DNA of 64,000 nucleotides from Plantago ovata (lineage: Eukaryota > Streptophyta > Magnoliopsida > Lamiales > Plantaginaceae): positions 47,965,351 through 48,029,350 of the forward strand of contig CM051455.1 in the NCBI GenBank assembly GCA_028274465.1. The letters are read 5' to 3'. Below the pieces are notes generated by a model. It was not told the DNA's origin, did not search any database, and saw only the letters and a program-made list of their open reading frames with translations. Both the position numbers and the translations under genes were made by a program. Numbering within the stretch: position 1 is the stretch's first letter; each line of letters starts with the position of its first letter. Positions 32,472 to 43,977 of the stretch are shown here, in pieces.

Positions 32472-33850
32472 CCTGTTCAATTCTTTTTTAATAATTTCTT
32501 TTATATTTATTTCTTTGAATGGATACTGTACCACAGAATTGGATATCTTAACAGAACTAGCAAACTGTAAACATTAAACTCCCACATTGTCTTGTTGATA
32601 TGTTACATCATAATATCATACAGTTCAACTAATACAACTCCTTTTTCATTGCGATTTCTGGCCGGCGAATATCAAGGTGATTGATTTGAAAAATGACTCT
32701 TCTTTATCTATCAACTCGTTCAAAACAGACACAAAGTTGTTAATCCACTATATACACCAACATGCTTAAGAAAAAAAACAGCATGTAACTCTGATACATA
32801 CTTGGTCAAGTCACATAGGGTGGTTCACTGGTTCTAACCAATATTCTACCCAATGCCAACTTGAAGGAATCAAATGTCAAAGTATAGTCACCAAGACACC
32901 AACACTGTCAATTTCATAAATGGTTCATATCTTGTAGGTGCTAAATTAGTTGATCGGGGGCGGCGGGGCAAGTGCAGTGCACTCCTGACACACATTTCAG
33001 GTGGCCCGTGGATCCACAAGTGGCCCCACATGTGGATCCACGGGCCACCTGAAATAGTAGGCTTGTAGAACGTTATAGTTTCAATTCGTTCTGATTTCGA
33101 CAATAGAACTTCCTTTTACCAAGTTACATGCAGTTCCACATTATACAGAAGGATCTCATGATAGTTACTCCACATTTTCCCATATATTGTCATATACTGC
33201 AGTAATGCCTTGCCTTATTATTAAATAAATCCATTATTAAAAGAGTAAAAAATTCATTAATCTGGATTCAATTCAATCATGCTAGTTTTGGAAGTTATAC
33301 ATACCAGTTCAACTACTAATGAGTCATGAAGTTTTAACTTATCTTTGTCTAGCTACAATGTGATTATTAGGCAAAGTAGGTCATCAGATTGATAATTAAA
33401 TACTTAATCTAACTTATGTAGACGGATTACTAGATTATAATCCAGACATTAGCTAATAGCTAGTGTCCAAATGGTTAATAACTAGAGGCTGAGTCAGAGA
33501 TAAAAATGTTAAAAAAAGTCTCATATTTCCCAAAAAAAGTTCAGATTTTTTTAAAATGGAAAATAGAATTATTTCGAGACTTTCAATGCAATAAAATAAG
33601 TCTCTCCGTGCAACTAAGTATTCCTTAAAAATGGATGAAACGGCAGTGTCAGTACAAACTGAAAGGAGAAGGCCAAACAATACGTTAAAAGAGAGGCCTG
33701 AATCTGAACTTACACTGTTTGTTTTCATTTTGGTGATTTGAATGATATTGGCTTCATATGAATTGATCAGTGACATACATTTTCATTATGAACTTAGCTT
33801 AGTTCAAGTCCATGTCCACACATTTAGCTAATTAGCTATTGCTAGTAGCC
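32472..33850. other. LecRK1-LecRK2 intergenic region
   Basis: AT-rich spacer holding the LecRK1 3' end, a perfect 25-bp hairpin at 32994-33055 and the LecRK2 promoter. No other gene seen. Confidence 0.5.
32994..33055. repeat. Perfect 25-bp inverted repeat (hairpin)
   Basis: The arms at 32994-33018 and 33031-33055 are exact reverse complements, separated by 12 bases. Each arm also contains the palindrome gtggatccac. GC-rich in an AT-rich spacer. It could be a foldback element core, a small-RNA precursor or a recent inversion product. No target duplication is visible. Confidence 0.9.
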
Positions 33851-35944
33851 ATGTTTAGCTCTTTCATCCATCTCACAAACATTAATAATCCCTGCCTTAT
33901 AAATCTTGTGATCATCATCACCAATCTTCTGTTCTTGATCCCTCTGGCAACTTCTTTGTCCTTCAATATCACAACCTTTTCCCCTGATGACCGCGTTATT
34001 AGCTACGAGCGATCAGCATACGCAGAGTATGGTGTCATTCAGCTCACCGGTACTCAACGTGACTACACAACGCAGGCCAACATAGGCCGAGCGAGTTACG
34101 TGCAACCCCTGCATCTGTGGGATAGGGCATCAGGGGAACTTGCTGATTTCGCAATAAGTTTTTCGTTTGTCATCAATTCGCAGAACAGAAGTGGCCAGGG
34201 AGATGGGATTGCGTTCTTTCTCGCGCCTAATGGTTCAAGGATTCCTGATAACACGTCAATAGGTGGTAGCTTAGGCCTTACCACAGGTTCTTCGTTGCTG
34301 AACTCCACGGACAACCCTTTTGTTGCTGTTGAATTTGATACGTATACGAATGTTTGGGATCCGCGGGATGAGCATGTTGGCATTGATATCAGCTCGATGA
34401 AGTCAGTTACCAATGTGACATGGTTAACTACTGCTGTTAGCATTAGTGAAGGGAGGCAACATCAAGCTTCGATTAGTTATGATTCACAGTTGAAGAACTT
34501 GACCGTAATCTTCACTGGTTATAAGAATGGTAATTATGCAACACAGATATTGTCTCACAGAGTTGATTTGAGGGAACACTTGCCTGAATTCGTGACTTTC
34601 GGCTTCTCAAGTGCAAGCGGGAGTGCTTCAGCACTGAATACAATTCATTCATGGAGTTTTAGTTCAGATCTTGAAGTAAAAGATAAAGGAACAAAACCTG
34701 GAATAGTCACACATGGTGTTAGCCCTGGCAAGAGAAAAACTGGTCTTGTATTAGGCTTAGCAGCCGGAGTTCTAGTTTTGGTGCTGGTTTTATGTTTGCT
34801 TGTGTATATTTTCCGATGGAAGAGAAAAAGAAAGGCGGGTGAAGTTGATTCTTCGATCAGTGAGGAATTCGAACAAGGTAGTGGGCCTAGAAAGTTTGCA
34901 TACAATGATCTCAAGCGCGCGACAAACAATTTTGCTCAGCAAGATAAGCTCGGTGAGGGAGGATTCGGTGGTGTTTACAAAGGATTTCTCAAAGGGATTA
35001 GTTCATTTGTCGCGGTGAAGAGAGTGTCAAGAAGTTCTAAGCAAGGTATAAAGGAGTATGCTTCGGAAGTGAAGATTATAAGCAGATTGAGGCATAGAAA
35101 TTTGGTACAACTTCTTGGATGGTGCCATGAGAAACATGAACTTCTCCTTGTTTACGAGTTCATGCCCAATGGCAGTTTGGATTCCCATCTTTTCAAGGGT
35201 AAAAACCTGTTGGACTGGGCGTTCAGGTTCAAAATCGCGCAAGGACTGGCTTCTGCGTTGTTCTATCTACACGAACAATGGGAACAATGTGTTGTGCACA
35301 GGGATATTAAGTCGAGTAATGTCATGTTGGATGCGAGCTTCAATGCTAAATTAGGTGATTTTGGCCTTGCTCGGTTGGTTGATCACGAAAAGGGATTTCA
35401 AACGACTATTGTGGCTGGAACAATGGGGTATATGGCACCTGAGTGTATCAGCACGGGTAAAGCAAGCAAAGAGACAGACATGTTCAGTTTTGGAGTTGTG
35501 GCTCTAGAGATTGCTTGTGGACGAAGATCAGTAGACCTGAGCGTGGAAGAAAGCCGAGTGAACTTGGTAGAATGGGCTTGGAGCTTGTATGAGACAGGGA
35601 ACCTCCTCGATGCTGCTGATCCTAAACTCTGTTCGGAGTTTAACTTGCGGGAAATGGAGCAGTTGATGATGGTAGGCCTCTGGTGTACAATCTCTGACAG
35701 AAGTGTACGACCTTCGATAAGACAAGCAGTTCTCGTTCTCAACTTTGAAGCTCCATTGCCAGTTCTTTCAGTGAGGATTCCTGCACCAGCTTCTTATCAT
35801 CAGCCATTGATAGATATGATAATGTCTTCTTCAGCATTTGAAATAGAATCCACTATTTCTGGAGTTAACCGAGTTTTGTCCAGTGACATTACTCAATCTT
35901 CAAAGTCTACTGTATCTTCAGATTCACTTGTACCATCAAAATGA
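33851..35944 (+). CDS. LecRK2, L-type lectin receptor-like kinase (clade IX-like)
   Basis: A single-exon gene of 697 aa. The ATG at 33851 is the first in frame; the frame opens upstream only with TTG. Signal peptide to about residue 38 (LIPLATS before LSFNITTF). Lectin domain to about 280 with EFDTYTNVWDP...HVGIDI. Membrane segment about 296-320 and a basic stretch. Kinase about 360-635 with GEGGFGG (368), [13 protein letters not shown] (481), DFGLA (503) and APE (529). Like LecRK1 the motif after APE is Cys (APEC) where LecRK3 has APEY. Very similar to LecRK1 throughout, so the pair is a recent tandem duplication. Same inferred role at the plasma membrane. Confidence 0.93.
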   Translation: MFSSFIHLTNINNPCLINLVIIITNLLFLIPLATSLSFNITTFSPDDRVISYERSAYAEYGVIQLTGTQRDYTTQANIGRASYVQPLHLWDRASGELADFAISFSFVINSQNRSGQGDGIAFFLAPNGSRIPDNTSIGGSLGLTTGSSLLNSTDNPFVAVEFDTYTNVWDPRDEHVGIDISSMKSVTNVTWLTTAVSISEGRQHQASISYDSQLKNLTVIFTGYKNGNYATQILSHRVDLREHLPEFVTFGFSSASGSASALNTIHSWSFSSDLEVKDKGTKPGIVTHGVSPGKRKTGLVLGLAAGVLVLVLVLCLLVYIFRWKRKRKAGEVDSSISEEFEQGSGPRKFAYNDLKRATNNFAQQDKLGEGGFGGVYKGFLKGISSFVAVKRVSRSSKQGIKEYASEVKIISRLRHRNLVQLLGWCHEKHELLLVYEFMPNGSLDSHLFKGKNLLDWAFRFKIAQGLASALFYLHEQWEQCVVHRDIKSSNVMLDASFNAKLGDFGLARLVDHEKGFQTTIVAGTMGYMAPECISTGKASKETDMFSFGVVALEIACGRRSVDLSVEESRVNLVEWAWSLYETGNLLDAADPKLCSEFNLREMEQLMMVGLWCTISDRSVRPSIRQAVLVLNFEAPLPVLSVRIPAPASYHQPLIDMIMSSSAFEIESTISGVNRVLSSDITQSSKSTVSSDSLVPSK

Positions 35945-36561
35945 TTTTCTTCAAATTAATCCTGTATATGCAGAGTGTCTTCCATTTCAGTAAGTGCACC
36001 CGGAAAAATACTATTTATCCGATCAGTCTACAATTTTGTTCTTCGACTTTAATCATTTGTACGTGTTGTGAATTTGCGATGCTAATGTCACAATATTGTA
36101 ACTGCACGTGTCGCGTGCATCCTAAAATTTGCAGTTACTGTAGCCGTTTGCTCATCACGCGATGAACAGTTACTGTGTTTTAGCAATGTGAATACTCAAA
36201 TGCCAGTCAAGGCAAGCTTCTTCATATTTTGAAATTGCATGTCTCTTGAGGAACTGGTCTCCACAAAGGCTCATACTACTCTCTAGCTATTACTAGAACT
36301 TGTCAAGTTATTAACAAATTTTACAAACAGTACCTAAACACCCTGGCAAGTTAATGTATACCTATCTATAAACATGACATAAGAATCTGCTAAAAAAGTT
36401 GAACTATATAAAAAAAGATAACCCACATACTAATCTACTACATGTACTTGCCAAGTAAACTGATTATCAAACACTTAGCAGTGGCAAAACGCGGCAAAAT
36501 CTGCTAAAAACATGACATAAGAACCTGCTACAAACAGTTCAAAATTTTAAAAAGGACTAGC

Positions 36562-36633
<72 letters not shown>

Positions 36634-37235
36634 CTGAATCAGTATATACATGAAGTGATGAAGTCAATGATGACAATCTGAATGTGAAAACAAGGTTAGA
36701 AGCCGGCCTGCAGGATGCTTGACCTTGAAAAACTGTAGAGATGGTCATATCATATATAGTAGTAGTACTGTTCTTCATGGAAATGATTCTGTAACCATAT
36801 TCTGTCATTCTCATTCTGTCACAGTCTAGCAAATACTATATTTATCAACCAACTTGGTTCATTACTTATCTTTCATACTTCTTTTAATAGCACCACCATT
36901 TTTCTGAAGAAGACCTGCTAAAATATTAATTATTGTGTTTGTTAGATTTTCCATATAGAACGGATAATGTTAATAAACTTGCAAGTGAATCATCTCCATA
37001 ATACGCCAAATAATGTTTTGCAAGATGGAGCTTGGAGAATGGTTGCTCGATTTACCAAATCAAATGACGATTCGTTGATCAAATTTTGCACGGATCATTC
37101 GCTCTCTATCAATCACAATGAATAACTAATCCAATAAATAACTGAGTCAAATATGACAAAGTAGTAACCTTTAAATTACAAATAGTAACCTGTTACAGAA
37201 GTTCTAAGCATAAAGCTACTGTATGGTTAGCAGTG
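35945..37235. other. LecRK2-LecRK3 intergenic region
   Basis: AT-rich spacer containing an (AT)n microsatellite and the LecRK3 promoter. Nothing else recognised. Confidence 0.45.
36565..36630. repeat. (AT)33 microsatellite
   Basis: An uninterrupted AT dinucleotide run of 66 bases. Confidence 0.95.
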
Positions 37236-39221
37236 ATGGTTTTCTGTAGCCTGGATACTGTTCATTTTCCACTTAAATTTCATCCAAAACACACGATGAT
37301 CATCATCGTATCTTTATTATTGCTCCAACTTCCTTTCACCACTTCTCTATCCTTTAACTTCAGTAGCTTCACCTCTGATGTTCATGATATTATCTACGAC
37401 CAATCAGGTCATCAAGCCAACAATTCTATCCAGCTCGTGCAAGACCTGAGACCACGAGCCAGCGTAGGTCGAGCAACATATAACCAATCGCTGCATCTTT
37501 GGGATAGAGCTTCCGGTAACATAGCTAATTTCACAACAAACTTCTCCTTTGCTATCAATTCTAGTGGTGGATCTCCGTATGCAGATGGCTTTGCCTTCTA
37601 TCTCGCACCTTCTGGTTCAAGAATTTTAAACAATGCAGCAGGTGGGATGATGGGCATAACGGACGTTGCTTTGGCTTGGAACTCTACAAGCAACCCTTTT
37701 GTTGCTGTAGAGTTCGACATTCATAACAATATTTGGGATCCGTCAATTAATGATCATGTTGGTATCGATATCAACTCGATGAGTTCTGTTGCCAACATGA
37801 CATGGTTGACTGATACTAGTATATTGGAAGGCAGGCAACATGAAGCTTGGATTAGTTATGATTCTAAATCCAGGAATCTGAGTGTCATATTCACCGGTTA
37901 TAGAAACCGCACTATGATCATGCATAGATTGTCATCCGCAGTTGATTTCAGGGAGCACTTGCCCGAATTCGTGTCTTTTGGTTTCTCGGCTGCAACTGGG
38001 GACTATTTTGCATCCCATACGATCTACTCATGGAGTTTCAACTCTAGTCTTGATGTTGAAACAACTGCAGGCTCCAACTCCGTGAAACGTAATACTAAAC
38101 TTGTTGTATGGGTGGCTGTGGGTGGAACTGTAACTGTACTAGTATCTGGGCTGCTGTTCTGTTTCTGGTGGAAGAGGAAAAATGGACTGATGGATGAAGG
38201 TGGAAACTTTGACGTACCGATTGGAAATGATTTCGAAAGAGGCAGCGGGGCTAAGCATTTTTCGTATAAAGATCTCAAGAAGGCAACAAATAACTTTGCA
38301 CAACAAGGTAAGCTTGGTGAGGGAGGATTTGGCAGCGTTTATAAAGGCTTTCTGAAAACAATTGATTCGCACATCGCTGTGAAGAAAATTTCTAAAGGTT
38401 CTAAGCAGGGGATAAAAGAATATGCATCAGAAGTGATGATTATTAGCAGATTGAGGCATAGAAATTTGGTGCAACTTCTTGGATGGTGCCATGAGAAGAA
38501 AGAACTTCTCCTTGTCTACGAGTTCATGCCAAATGGAAGCTTAGATTCCCATCTTTTTCATGGAAAAAGTTTGCTGGATTGGAATATCAGGTTAAAGATC
38601 GCTCAAGGACTGGCTTCTGCATTGCTGTATCTACACGAGGAATGGGAACAATATGTGGTGCATAGGGATATTAAGTCGAGCAATATCATGTTGGATTCAA
38701 GTTTCAATGCGAAGCTAGGTGACTTTGGACTTGCTCGAATGGTTGATCATGAAAAGGGATGTCAAACAACGGCTTTGGCAGGGACTTGGGGTTACATGGC
38801 TCCTGAGTACGTGATCACACGTAAGGCTACCAAGGAGATAGACGTGTTTAGCTTTGGCGTAGTGGTATTGGAAATAGCCAGTGGAAGAAGAGTCACAAAC
38901 CCCAACCTGGAAGAAGGTTTAGATAACTTGGTGGAATGGGTTTGGAGTCTACACGGAAATGATAAGCTCCTTGATGCGGCTGATCCACAACTAGGCAGTG
39001 ATTTTGATTCGCGAGAAATGGAGCAGCTGTTGACTGTAGGCCTTTGGTGCGCCCACCCATATAGAACTTTACGCCCTTCTATCAAACAAGCTGTTTTTGC
39101 ACTTAGTGATGATGCTCCATTACCGGTTCTCCCATCAAGGATGATTGTGTATCCGCCCTGCCCTCCGTCAGTTAATGAGGTTTCATCGATTTCCGATATT
39201 ACCGTTATTTCTGCAAGATAG
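37236..39221 (+). CDS. LecRK3, L-type lectin receptor-like kinase (clade IX-like)
   Basis: A single-exon gene. The first ATG is at 37236 (661 aa), but the Met at 37296 begins a clean signal peptide (MIIIVSLLLLQLPFTTS, then LSFNFSSF) like that of the gene at 60896, and is the likelier start. Lectin domain with EFDIHNNIWDP...HVGIDI. Membrane segment near residue 288-312. Kinase with GEGGFGS (361), [20 protein letters not shown] (473), DFGLA (494) and GTWGYMAPEY (521), all catalytic residues present. The C-terminal tail is shorter than in LecRK1/2. It is the nearest relative of pseudogene 1 at 51.5 kb, which shares even its 3' flank. Inferred plasma-membrane receptor kinase. Confidence 0.93.
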   Translation: MVFCSLDTVHFPLKFHPKHTMIIIVSLLLLQLPFTTSLSFNFSSFTSDVHDIIYDQSGHQANNSIQLVQDLRPRASVGRATYNQSLHLWDRASGNIANFTTNFSFAINSSGGSPYADGFAFYLAPSGSRILNNAAGGMMGITDVALAWNSTSNPFVAVEFDIHNNIWDPSINDHVGIDINSMSSVANMTWLTDTSILEGRQHEAWISYDSKSRNLSVIFTGYRNRTMIMHRLSSAVDFREHLPEFVSFGFSAATGDYFASHTIYSWSFNSSLDVETTAGSNSVKRNTKLVVWVAVGGTVTVLVSGLLFCFWWKRKNGLMDEGGNFDVPIGNDFERGSGAKHFSYKDLKKATNNFAQQGKLGEGGFGSVYKGFLKTIDSHIAVKKISKGSKQGIKEYASEVMIISRLRHRNLVQLLGWCHEKKELLLVYEFMPNGSLDSHLFHGKSLLDWNIRLKIAQGLASALLYLHEEWEQYVVHRDIKSSNIMLDSSFNAKLGDFGLARMVDHEKGCQTTALAGTWGYMAPEYVITRKATKEIDVFSFGVVVLEIASGRRVTNPNLEEGLDNLVEWVWSLHGNDKLLDAADPQLGSDFDSREMEQLLTVGLWCAHPYRTLRPSIKQAVFALSDDAPLPVLPSRMIVYPPCPPSVNEVSSISDITVISAR

Positions 39222-39392
39222 TCAAATTGTGCCAATTGATAACTTGCAGCTTAGATTTGTATACTAGACGAATGCTCAAACTATGTTTCAAGTCACAGAT
39301 CGAGTGGTACTCTGTGTTTGAAGTACTGTGTTAATCAGTTAGGGATTGAAGTTGTAACCAGTTGTACAATTTATTAGTTAGATATCAATTTT

Positions 39393-40690
39393 AAAATACG
39401 CCATCTATTATTCATTTGTTACTAATATTTTCAAAATGATATCAAGTTAAAAAAGAAAGAAAGAACCTAGGCTAGTACGACATTTGTACTAGTGGAAAGT
39501 CCCAGTCATATTTAGCTTAAAATTATAAAATATGCCATTTATTATTTATTTCTTACTTGCATTTTTCTAAATAGTGTAGTATTAGTATGAATGTATGATA
39601 TCAAGTTTTTTAAAAAAAACCTATGCCACTATAATAGCTGAAAGTTCCAATCAATTTTTTCGATAAATTATAAAATATGCCAACTATTATTCATTTCTTA
39701 CTAATATTTTCAAACTGGTACTGTATTAGTAAGATATTAAGTTAAAAAAAAACAGAAGCCCTATGCTAGTACAATGTTTGTGCTAGCGGAAAGTCTCAAT
39801 CAATTTTATCGTAAAATTATAAAATACACAATATTATTCATTTCTTACTTATATTTTTAAAATGGTGTTGTAATTGTATGATATTAAGTTTAAAAAAGAA
39901 ACTATGATAGTACAGCGCGCATCTGTCTGTACTAGCTGAAAACCCTACTCAATTATATTGAAAAATTATAAAATACGTCATTTATTATTCATTTATTACT
40001 AATATTTTCAAAATGGTATTGTATTAGTATGATATCAAGTTAAAAGAAAAAGAAAGAAAGAACCTATACTAGTACAACGTTTGTACTAGCAGAAAGTACG
40101 AGTCAATTTTATCGTAAAAATTATAAAATACGCCTTTTATTATTTATTTCTTACTTATATTTTTCAACATAGTGTAGTATTAGTATGATATCATAAAAGA
40201 TAAAAAAATAAAAAGAAAAAAAAACCTATGCCAATACAACATCTGTACTAGAGGAAAGTCCCAATCAATTTTATCGAAAATTATAAAATACACCAGTTAT
40301 TATTCATTTCTTACTAATATTTTCAAACTGGTGTTGTATTAGTATGATATTGAATTAATAAAAAAACATATGCTACTACAACGTTTGTACTAGCGAAAAT
40401 TCCTAGTTAATTTCATTGTAGAATTATAAAATACGCCATTTGTTATTCATCTTTTACTAATATTTTCAAAATGGTGTAATATTAGTATGATATCAGGTTT
40501 AAAAAAATAATCTACGCTAGTACATTGTCCGTACTAGCGAAAAAAGCCCCAATCAATTTTGTCAAAAAATTATAAAATACATTATTTATTGTTTATTTCT
40601 TACTTATAATTTTCAAAATAGTGTAGTATTAGTATGATATCTAAGTTATAAAAAAAAACCTATACTAGTACAACGTCTGTATTAGCGGAA
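39393..40690. repeat. Minisatellite, nine units of about 148 bp, each with an inverted repeat
   Basis: The word taaaatacgcc and its variants start units at 39393, 39527, 39672, 39821, 39970, 40125, 40285, 40428 and 40574. Each unit has tactaatattttcaaaatgg, tagtatgatatcaag, then an inverted repeat of the form gctagtacaacgtttgtactagc. The inverted repeat is kept in most units despite drift elsewhere. Confidence 0.9.
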
Positions 40691-40839
40691 ATATTTGTGT
40701 AGAAAACCCTATATTATATCTCTAATACTTTATTTCTCAATTAAAAATTTAATATTTTCATAAATTAATACTTTATTATTATTTATGGATTCCTGTTAAA
40801 GTAATTACTTTAGAAACTGTACTTTCTTTTCGTTTGAAC

Positions 40840-43355
40840 AGAATTGAACAAAATTGAATATAATTGAATTGAATTGATCAGAACTGAATGAAATAGAACT
40901 AAACTAAATTTTGTTTGTAATATAAAATACAACTAAACAAATATGACCAAAACCGAACTTAATGAATCTGAATAAAATTGGACTGAACGGAACTGAAAGT
41001 AATGGGTTTTCAGACGAAAAGGATAGAGTCTTAATACTTCACTCATCATTATTTATTATTCATTATATACTTCAATAATACCCCACTTACCATATTTTTT
41101 GGATTGTTTATTAAAACAATACACAACTCACAATAATTTATTCATTTTTACTCAAATAATCCCACTTATATCAATTTTCCTTAAATTTATTCTTTCAAGC
41201 GTTGAGGGAGTTTAGGAGTTGAAGTAGTATTTATGTTTATCCATTAACATTGAGTCATTATTTAGTAATTATATAAATGCGGTTATATTTATCCATGGAC
41301 TTTGAGTCACTATTTAGTAATATTATATCAACCAGTCTCTCTCTACCAAATTTTGTTCTTCCCGCCAACAAACACCAACAAACACGCCCACCCAATTCTG
41401 TCTCCACCAAATTTTGTTCTTAGTGTCAGCAAACTCTTTGGAGGGAGTTAATCCGTCACACGGATTATTTTCGGTAGAAACTCTCTCTCTCTCTCAAGCC
41501 TCCTAATATTGCGATAATTCTCTCTCCACCAAATTCTGTCCTTCGCGCCAGCAAAACCATTGGAGGGAGTTAACCCGTCACACGGATCATCGATTCTCAT
41601 TGCATCCAAAATCCCCAAACACTGCCATGCCTAAAATAGAACTAAACAAATATGAACTTAACTAAATTTATTTGTAATATAAAATACAACTAAACAAGTT
41701 ATAAATAAAATTGAATTGAATCAATTTGAATAGAATAGTACTTAACAGAACCAAATTAATGAGTTTTGAGATGAAGAGAAGAGAGACTTAGTATTCCACT
41801 CATAATTCTTTATTAATTATTTATTACCCCTCAACATACTTTTTGGATTGTTTACTAAAACAATGCCCCACACACAATTATTTGTATTTACTCCAATAAT
41901 CCGACGTATATCAATTTTCCTTAAAACAATTTCCTTCAAGAGTTGAGGGAATGTAGGGGTTAGTAATTATGTTATCCATTGACATTAAGTCATTATATAA
42001 AAGCAACCATTTAATGTATTTTCATAGAAATCCTCTCTTGCAAGTCTCCTAATTTTGCAAAATTTCTCTCACAACTAAATTTTGTCTCCACCAAATTCTG
42101 TTCTTCGTGCCAACAAACCTCCGTCCACCAAATTCTGCTCTTCGCGCCAACAAAGTCGTTGGAGGGAGTTAATCCGTCACACGGATTATTTTCAGTAGAA
42201 ATCCTCTCTCTCTTTCTCGCAAACCTCCTAATTCTGCGATAATGCTGTCTCCACCTCGCTCTCTCTCGCAAGCCTCCTAATTTTGCGATAATTCTCTCTC
42301 CACCAAATACTGTTCTTCGCGCCAACAAACACATAGGAGGGAGTTAATCCGTCACACACACTATTTTCAGTAGAAATCCTCTCTCTCGGAAGCCACCTAA
42401 TTTTGCGATAATTCTGTCTCCACCAAATTCTATTCTTCGTGCCAACAAACGTGATTATATAATCTATGTTGTCACTTGTCAGATTATTTATTCATATTTA
42501 CTCAAATAATCCCACTTATATCAATTTACCATTAGAAAACAATCCTTCAAGAGTTGAGGGAATGTAGGGGTTAGTAATTATGTTTATCCATTGACATTGA
42601 GTCATTATATAAAACAACCATTTGATGTATTTTCAGTAGAAATCCTCTTTCATATTCCTCCTAATTGTGCGAAATTTCTCTCACCACTAAATTTTGTCTC
42701 CACCAAATTCTGTTCTTCGCGCGAACAAACCTCTGTCCACCAAACTATGTTCTTCGCGCCTACAAACCTGGTGGAGGGAGTTAATCCGCCACACGTATTA
42801 TTTTCAGTAGAAATCCTCTCTCTCTCTCTCTCTCAAGCCTCCTAATTTTGCGATAATTCTGTCCCCACCAAATTTTGTTATTCGTGCCAACAAACCCATT
42901 GGAGGGAGTTAATTTGTCACACTGACTAAATCCTCTATCTCTCGCAAGCCTCCTAATTTTGCGATAATTCTGTCTCCACCAAATTCTATTCTTCGCGCGC
43001 TAGCAAACCCGATTATATAATCTATGTTGTCACTTGTCAGATTTCTTAACCCTACCACCTACCAGCCGCAAAAACATATACTTAGGTGGCCTAACTTTCT
43101 TCCTCCGATTCACAAGTGGCATGTATTTCCCTGTTTTTGTTTCTTTTCTTGCTTATATTTTTGTTGTAGAAGAAGCGTAAAGGTTACCAGTGGTATTTCC
43201 ATGCTCTTTTGAGCTGAACGATCAAGAAAAGTATAGATTCATGTTTCTGCTTTCGTCTTTTGTTTTTCATATATAACATGTTACCAATGGTCATTCGATT
43301 TGATTTGGGCTGCAAGTTATAAATAAAATTGAATTGAATGAATTTGAACAGAATA
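40840..43355. repeat. Higher-order repeat block, left part
   Basis: Starts with a run of aattgaa-like words. It then holds a partial unit (40840-41640) and a full unit of about 1.6 kb (41690-43320). Each unit contains subrepeats of 100-160 bp with ctccaccaaattctgttcttcgcgcc, ggagggagttaatccgtcacac and gcaagcctcctaattttgcg. The unit also carries a TATA-like word (gattatataatc) and a conserved non-coding segment to ttgttgtagaagaag. No coding sequence. Family unknown. Confidence 0.8.
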
Positions 43356-43977
43356 CACTACAAAAAAATCTGGTTTTTAGCCACGGATAGAAAAAGACCG
43401 ATCCGTGGCTACAAAGTTGTAGCCACGGATAGATCCGTTACTAATAAGCTCGTCGCCATGTTTTGGCGTAGCAGCTTGTTAGCCACAGATAAGTATCCGT
43501 GGCTAAACCTAGCGACGAATCGGGACTTGTAGCCACGAATACGGACTTGACCGGGTTAGATCCGGGCCCCGGGCTTTGCCACGGATAGATTTTATTTGTC
43601 TCTACATCTGGAAATGGATAAAATCTATCCGTCACACTTCGTATTGTTTAATAATAAAAAAACAGATGTGAGTGCTTTACGGATATATATTATCCGTTGG
43701 CGCTTTTGCCACAGATAAAGTATATCCGTTGCTAAGTTAACTGATTTAATTTTTTTTTTCTTTTATATTTTATTTTCAATATTATTAATATTAGACATGT
43801 GATAATATTTATTGGGTATTTGTAGATTTAATTATACAAAAATCATACGAATTAATGTAGAAAAAAAACATTTAAATCTACGAATACATTAAAACATTCT
43901 AAGAAATGTACATTCTAAAAAAATAAACTACAAAATGTTCGTACGGAGATAAACATAAATCCAAACAAGAAAACTAG

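Noticed and set aside
32874-33103. Two frames of 64 and 71 residues across the hairpin
   Set aside because: Both are created by the palindrome; the same peptide appears on both strands.
36557-36832. Reading frame on the minus strand over the AT microsatellite
   Set aside because: Half of it is translated (AT)n; no domain.
39393-40690. CRISPR-like array
   Set aside because: Whole units repeat with drift, there are no unique spacers, and the DNA is plant nuclear. It is a minisatellite.
42011-42845. Frames in the higher-order repeat
   Set aside because: Repeated Arg/Glu or Ser/Leu stretches from ctctct and cctccta subrepeats; not conserved as proteins between units.
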